From: an uncultured Collinsella sp.
GTDB lineage: Bacteria; Actinomycetota; Coriobacteriia; Coriobacteriales; Coriobacteriaceae
Length of the DNA stretch: 64,000 bases
Reading direction: 5' to 3'
NCBI GenBank assembly: GCA_900542905.1
Contig: UQPF01000005.1
Location: forward strand, 69,424-133,423
Part shown: positions 60,058-64,000 of the stretch, piece by piece
Numbering within the stretch: the first letter of the stretch is position 1
Layout of the letters: each line of letters starts with the position of its first letter
The notes under the pieces: generated by a model
What the model was told of the DNA's origin: nothing
What the model saw: the letters and a program-made list of their open reading frames with translations, nothing else
Database searches by the model: none
Program-made: the position numbers and the translations under genes

Positions 60058-60240
60058 CTTTCGACTAAAAACGCAAGTCGAAAGAAAGCCTCTAGCTCCA
60101 GCAATGGAAACGCCGCGTTATCGTCACCAACAGCGAAAACGTCCCTAAGCGAGCAAGGTGACGTGAAAGAGGAGGGAAGCGTACTTTGGTACGCGACCGA
60201 CGATTGAACGTCAGATTGCCGCTTAGGGGCGTTTGCAGCG
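60058..60240 (-). other. Structured non-coding segment after ileS
   Basis: Between the ileS stop and the terminator at 60013-60052 no gene is seen. The stretch holds several complementary segments: CTTTCGACT/AGTCGAAAG (60058-60083), CGTCACC/GGTGACG, AAACGTCCCTAAGCG/CGCTTAGGGGCGTTT (60137-60151 with 60220-60234, one mismatch) and GCGTAC/GTACGC. The folds are compatible with a small RNA or a long structured 3' UTR. Confidence 0.5.
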
Positions 60241-60244
60241 TCGG

Positions 60245-60277
60245 TAGGTTACGGCGTTCTACGAACGCCGCAACCTA
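60245..60277 (-). other. Hairpin starting at the ileS stop codon
   Basis: A 15-bp stem with one mismatch (60245-60259 with 60263-60277) begins at the ileS stop and has a three-base loop. No U-run follows, so it is more likely a stability element than a terminator. Confidence 0.7.
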
Positions 60278-63076
60278 CAAAGCATCGGCGCAGCGCTTGC
60301 AAATATGCGCGTGGCCGTTGTACTCGCCGACGGTGGTGCGGTAGTTCCAGCAACGGTCACAGCACTCGCCCTCGGCAGCCTCAACAGCGACGAAGAGCTC
60401 CTCGCCCTGGGTCAGCTCAACATCGGAGACGATGTAGAACTCGGCCAGGTCGACGGCCTTGTCGCCGGTCAGCAGCGCATACATCTCGGCGGGAACGACC
60501 GCCTTGACGCGGACCTGCTGACTCTTGGTGAAGGTGCCGGCGGAGCGGGCATCCTCAAGGGCCTTGGTCACGGCGCTACGGAGCTCGAGTGAAGCCTCGA
60601 GCACGCCCTCGAACTCATTGGCCTCGTCGACCGTGATAGGCGACTTGTACCAATCGAGCAGCGCGGCGTACTTCTGATGATCGACGCAGCCGGCGGGCGC
60701 ATAGGCCATGGCCTCATCGACGGTGTAGGACAGGATCGGCTGCAGGTCGCGCATGAGCATCGAGAAAAGCTCGGCGAGCACGGTCTGGGCGCTGCGGCGC
60801 TCGAGCGAGCCGGGCTTTTCGCAGTACAGACGGTCCTTCAGGGCGTCGAGGTACACGTTGGAAAGCTCGGTCACCACGAAGTCGTAGAGCGCACGGTAGG
60901 CGCGCGGGAACTCATAGCTGGCGTAGGCGTCGTCGACCTCGGCCTGGACCTGGGTCAGACGGGCAACCATGAGCTTGTCGAGCGGCAGCAAGTCAGCAAA
61001 GGCGACGCCGTCGGTCTCGGGTTCAAACTGACCCTCGAGCTCGGAGAGCAAGAAGCGCAGCGTGTTGCGGAAACGGCGATAGGCATCGGACGTACGAGCG
61101 AGAATCTCGTGGTCGATGGAGACGTCAGAGCTGGTGTCGACGGAGGCAACCCACAGACGGATGATATCAGCGCCCATCTCGTCGCAGACCTTATTGGGGT
61201 CGATAACATTGCCGAGCGACTTGGACATCTTGCGGCCCTGACCATCGAGTGTGAAGCCCTGCGAGACGACCGCCTTGTACGGAGCATGGCCGTTGGCACC
61301 CACCGAGGTGAGCAGCGAGCTCTGGAACCAACCGCGGTGCTGGTCGGAGCCCTCAAGATACACGTCCGCCGGGTACTCAAGCTCAGGGCGATACTCGCAG
61401 ACGGCCTTCCAAGACACGCCGGAATCCCACCACACGTCGAGGATGTCCTTATCGGCCTTGAGGTGATGACCGCCGCACTTGGGGCAGACGCAGGCCTCGC
61501 CCAGGTAGCTCTCGGGAGCGTCGGTGAACCAGGCGTCAGAGCCCTTCTCGTGGAAGAGCTTGATGACGGCGTCGAGCGTAGCGTCGTTCATGACCTTCTC
61601 GCCGCAGTCGGCGCAGGTGTAGCTGGGGATAGGCACGCCCCAGTTGCGCTGACGGCTAATGCACCAGTCGGGACGCTGCTCGACCATGGCGCCGATGCGG
61701 TTGGCGGCGTGAGCCGGATACCACTTGACGTTCTCGCGAACCTCCTTGCCAGCCTGCTCACGCAAGCCGGTCTTGTCCATCGAGACAAACCACTGGTCAG
61801 TAGCACGGAAGAGCACCGGGTGTTTGCAGCGCCAGCAGTGCGGATAGCTGTGCGTGATCTTCTTCTCGAGGACCAGGGTGCCGCGCTCGCGCAGGAACTC
61901 GATGATGTGCGGGTTGGCCTCATCGGTATCCATGCCGCTGAAGGGACCACCGGTGCCAAACTCCTCGCCGGTGTAGAACTTGCCGTCATCATCGACCGGC
62001 ATGCAGATGTCGGTAATGCCCTCCTTGAGGCAGGCAAAGTAGTCGTCGACGCCGTGGCCGGGCGAGTTGTGGACGATACCGGTACCGTCATCGACACCGA
62101 CGTAATCGGCCAGCAGCGCCACGCCCTCAACACCGTCAAAGATCGGCTGCTTGTAGTGGATGTGGTGGAAGGTCTCGGCGGGAACCACATAGGGCTTACC
62201 GTCGACCATAACCGGGGTGTACTCCCAACCAAACTCCTCGCAGCACTTGGGAGCCAGGTCCTCGAGCATGACCTCGGCACGACCCTCGTGCTCAACGGCG
62301 ACATAGGCGGCGCCGGGCTTGAGGGAAACTGCCTGGTCGGAGGGAATGGTCCACGGCGTGGTCGTCCAGATGATGAAGTCAACCGGGCCGTCGAAATTCT
62401 CGAGACCGGCGGGCTTGGAGGTCATCTCGAAGCGCACGAAGATGGACGGGCTCGTCTCATCGGAGTACTCGATCTCAGCCTCGGCCAGCGCGGTGTGGCA
62501 GTGCTTGCACCAGTGAACCGGCTTGTGGCCGCGATAAATCATGCCCTTATCGAACATGGCCTTGAAGACCTCGATATCGGCGGCGTCATGCTGGTGATAG
62601 AGCGTCAGATAGGGGTTGTCCCAGTCGCCGAGCACGCCCAGACGGCGGAAGCCAGCCTTCTGAAGCTCGATGTTCTCGACAGCGAACTCGTTGCAGAGCT
62701 CACGGATCTTGGCCGTGGGGGTCTGGTTGAACTTCTCGGTGCCGAGCTTCTCCTCGACCTTATGCTCGATCGGCTGACCATGGCAGTCCCAACCGGGGAC
62801 ATAGGGAACCTCATAGCCCTGCATCATCCAGTAGCGGTTGATCATGTCCTTGGAGATCTTGTTCATGGCATGGCCGATGTGGATCGGACCGTTGGCGTAC
62901 GGAGGACCGTCGTGCAGCACGAACTTCTTGTGACCCTCGTTCTTCTTCAGAACCTGCTCGTAGACCTTGTTATCCTGCCAGTCCTTGAGTCGCTTGGGCT
63001 CGGACTTGGAAAGACCGGCACGCATGGGAAAACCGGTCTTGGGCAGATTCATCGTCTGCTTGTACTCGTTTGCCAC
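60275..63076 (-). CDS. ileS: Isoleucyl-tRNA synthetase
   Basis: The 933-residue class I synthetase charges tRNA-Ile. HIGH motif as GPIHIGHAMNK, KMSKS as GRKMSKSLG, editing-domain segments (WTTTPWTIPSDQAVSL, GTGIVHNSPGHGVDD), DNPYLT, and a C-terminal zinc finger with CDRCWNYR and CKRC. A GTG start at 63076 after AAAGGGG gives the usual ANEYKQTMNLPKTGFPMRAGL opening; the ATG eight codons later is the alternative. Expression is controlled by a T-box leader. Confidence 0.97.
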   Translation of the reverse strand: MANEYKQTMNLPKTGFPMRAGLSKSEPKRLKDWQDNKVYEQVLKKNEGHKKFVLHDGPPYANGPIHIGHAMNKISKDMINRYWMMQGYEVPYVPGWDCHGQPIEHKVEEKLGTEKFNQTPTAKIRELCNEFAVENIELQKAGFRRLGVLGDWDNPYLTLYHQHDAADIEVFKAMFDKGMIYRGHKPVHWCKHCHTALAEAEIEYSDETSPSIFVRFEMTSKPAGLENFDGPVDFIIWTTTPWTIPSDQAVSLKPGAAYVAVEHEGRAEVMLEDLAPKCCEEFGWEYTPVMVDGKPYVVPAETFHHIHYKQPIFDGVEGVALLADYVGVDDGTGIVHNSPGHGVDDYFACLKEGITDICMPVDDDGKFYTGEEFGTGGPFSGMDTDEANPHIIEFLRERGTLVLEKKITHSYPHCWRCKHPVLFRATDQWFVSMDKTGLREQAGKEVRENVKWYPAHAANRIGAMVEQRPDWCISRQRNWGVPIPSYTCADCGEKVMNDATLDAVIKLFHEKGSDAWFTDAPESYLGEACVCPKCGGHHLKADKDILDVWWDSGVSWKAVCEYRPELEYPADVYLEGSDQHRGWFQSSLLTSVGANGHAPYKAVVSQGFTLDGQGRKMSKSLGNVIDPNKVCDEMGADIIRLWVASVDTSSDVSIDHEILARTSDAYRRFRNTLRFLLSELEGQFEPETDGVAFADLLPLDKLMVARLTQVQAEVDDAYASYEFPRAYRALYDFVVTELSNVYLDALKDRLYCEKPGSLERRSAQTVLAELFSMLMRDLQPILSYTVDEAMAYAPAGCVDHQKYAALLDWYKSPITVDEANEFEGVLEASLELRSAVTKALEDARSAGTFTKSQQVRVKAVVPAEMYALLTGDKAVDLAEFYIVSDVELTQGEELFVAVEAAEGECCDRCWNYRTTVGEYNGHAHICKRCADAL

Positions 63077-63119
63077 GGTACCCCTTTCATGTCGTGGGCG
63101 CGCACGCCCGTTGGGCACC

Positions 63120-63420
63120 AAAAAAGCGCCCGTCCCTACAAGCTGGGACGAAGCGCCACAAAACGGGCAGCCTGCCCGTAAAAGCTCTTCGCTTAACCAC
63201 CCAGCTTAGATGCCCTCGCCCGCATATTCGCGCGCTCGCATCCGTTACTCGGCTGGCCTGTATCGACGACCATCTCGGCGATGTCTACTAAGACGAACCT
63301 GCACGGCACGTCCGTTGGGACCGCAGCTCCGGGGTGATTTTCATCGGTCGCATGCGCGGGTTCTCAGCGCTCCCCGCTCTCTGTAGCATGCGGACGGCCG
63401 ACTACTCGTCCCCATCAACG
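63120..63420 (-). promoter_or_regulatory. T-box riboswitch of ileS
   Basis: The minus-strand leader has the T-box layout. Stem I starts near 63417 (GACGAGTAGTCGG) and shows AGAGAGCGGGGAGCGCTGAGA; the specifier loop GAAAATCACC contains ATC, an isoleucine codon, at 63336-63338. The T-box bulge lies at 63187-63207 as AAGCTGGGTGGTTAAGCGAAG; AAGCTGGG pairs with CCCAGCTT downstream to form the antiterminator. The competing terminator (63120-63158) pairs GCGC..GTCCC with GGGAC..GCGC and ends in TTTTTT. Uncharged tRNA-Ile is expected to prevent termination. The T-box TGGTTAAG differs from the usual TGGNACCGCG. Confidence 0.88.
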
Positions 63421-63562
63421 CTTATGCGCTGTATGGTAGCACGGTCGCCGCCGGCGAAAAACCCTCAACATTGGTTTTATACGTTCGAAATTTCTCGCTA
63501 TTACAGCCTTTCTCTAGGAGCAAAATACCTGAAAGCACTCTATCGAACGAAAGAAGGCACCT

Positions 63563-64000
63563 ATGCGTACGATTGGAATGAGCGACTATACCGTCGGCGA
63601 GGACTGCTTTGACGAGCTGCCCGGAGCACTGGCCGAGTACGGAGCGACCAAAGTCGCCATCATCGGCGGCAAGCGAGCCCTGGCTGCGGCGCTGCCGGGA
63701 ATCGAGGCGGCACTTGAAGGTACCGATGTCGAGGTCCTGGAGACGCGCGTCTATGGCACCAACAGTACGCGTGCCAATATCGCCAAGGTCGTGAACTCCC
63801 CTGCCTGCCAGGAAGCCGACGTGCTCATCGCATGCGGCGGCGGCAAGGCGCTCGACACCGTGAAGACCGCAGCCATCGAGCTCAAGAAGATCGTCTTCAC
63901 CGTCCCGACGATCTGTTCTAACTGCTCCGCCGCGACCGCCATTGCCGTTGTCTACAACGACGACGGCACGGTCAAGTCCATCACGGCAAACGAGGGCGCG
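63563..64000 (+). CDS. Iron-containing alcohol dehydrogenase, glycerol-dehydrogenase-like, 3' end cut by window
   Basis: The first 146 codons are present and the frame is open to the window end. The N-terminal NAD-binding domain shows GATKVAIIGGKRALAAA, DVLIACGGGKALDTVK and the FTVPTICSNCSAATAIAVVYN segment typical of GldA-type group III dehydrogenases. ATG at 63563 follows AAGAAGG with five bases spacing. It is divergent from ileS. Substrate could be glycerol or another polyol; the metal-binding residues lie beyond the window. Confidence 0.88.
   Translation, partial: MRTIGMSDYTVGEDCFDELPGALAEYGATKVAIIGGKRALAAALPGIEAALEGTDVEVLETRVYGTNSTRANIAKVVNSPACQEADVLIACGGGKALDTVKTAAIELKKIVFTVPTICSNCSAATAIAVVYNDDGTVKSITANEGA

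Noticed and set aside
60677..63181. An 834-codon plus-strand open frame across ileS
   Set aside because: Antisense shadow of ileS, with leucine/valine/glycine-rich low-information sequence and no ribosome binding site.
63311..63331. T-box motif on the plus strand (TTGGGACCGCAG)
   Set aside because: The similarity is to one short motif only; the full set of T-box parts (specifier, antiterminator, terminator) reads on the minus strand toward ileS.

Overview
The window looks like a chromosome segment of a high-GC member of the Coriobacteriia (Actinomycetota), most like Collinsella. This is inferred from the gene content and order (alaS-ruvX-mltG-yqeG-aroK-aroB-pepP-efp-asp23-nusB-xseB-tlyA-nadK-recN), the fructose PTS block, the sigma-B-type module and an ileS T-box. 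No database search was possible.

Left edge (3-2910, + strand): the 3' part of a MacA-like adaptor gene, an ABC ATPase and a MacB/FtsX-type permease. Short repeats follow, then a relic of an IS21-type IstA gene that carries an in-frame stop.

Cobalamin island (about 3.0-25.1 kb), visibly richer in G+C than its flanks. On the minus strand one tightly overlapping operon reads cbiF-cbiD-cbiL(deleted)-cbiG-cbiH-cbiET-cbiA-cobT-cobU-cobS-(cobU-like/cobC fusion)-cbiB-cobD-cbiP-cobO-cbiC-cbiJ. This is nearly the whole anaerobic route from a cobalt-precorrin to adenosylcobalamin. CbiL, the C20 methyltransferase, survives only as its two ends after an internal deletion. On the plus strand a consensus promoter and a cobalamin riboswitch drive a Tat-type lipoprotein CbiK chelatase, a small lipoprotein, a binding lipoprotein, a FecCD permease and an ABC ATPase with extra N- and C-terminal parts. 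This looks like a surface metal-chelation and corrinoid (or other tetrapyrrole) import system. The island ends at an IS3-type OrfB relic, so transposase remnants lie at both borders.

Core region (25.1-64 kb), almost all minus strand. It holds a TetR regulator, a flippase-like membrane protein, two identical tRNA-Glu(CUC) genes, and a CCA-adding enzyme. A complete fructose PTS follows (fruA, ptsH, ptsI, two fruK genes) with a divergent RpiR regulator. Next come recN, nadK, tlyA, xseB, nusB, asp23, efp and pepP, then an AroB homologue that has lost its catalytic residues, aroK, yqeG, mltG, ruvX and alaS. After these lie an AI-2E family transporter with a sigma factor/anti-sigma/DUF948 module, rarA, dgt, a short prepilin-peptidase-like protein, a processive glycosyltransferase, a RluA-family pseudouridine synthase, lspA, and ileS under a T-box. 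The window ends inside a plus-strand glycerol-dehydrogenase-like gene.

Most notable observations: the broken cbiL in an otherwise intact pathway; the exported CbiK with two lipoproteins that seem to share a beta-rich domain; the CobU-like/phosphatase fusion; the AroB pseudoenzyme; the degenerate RsbW; and several dispersed hairpin repeats, including a perfect 42-bp inverted repeat.
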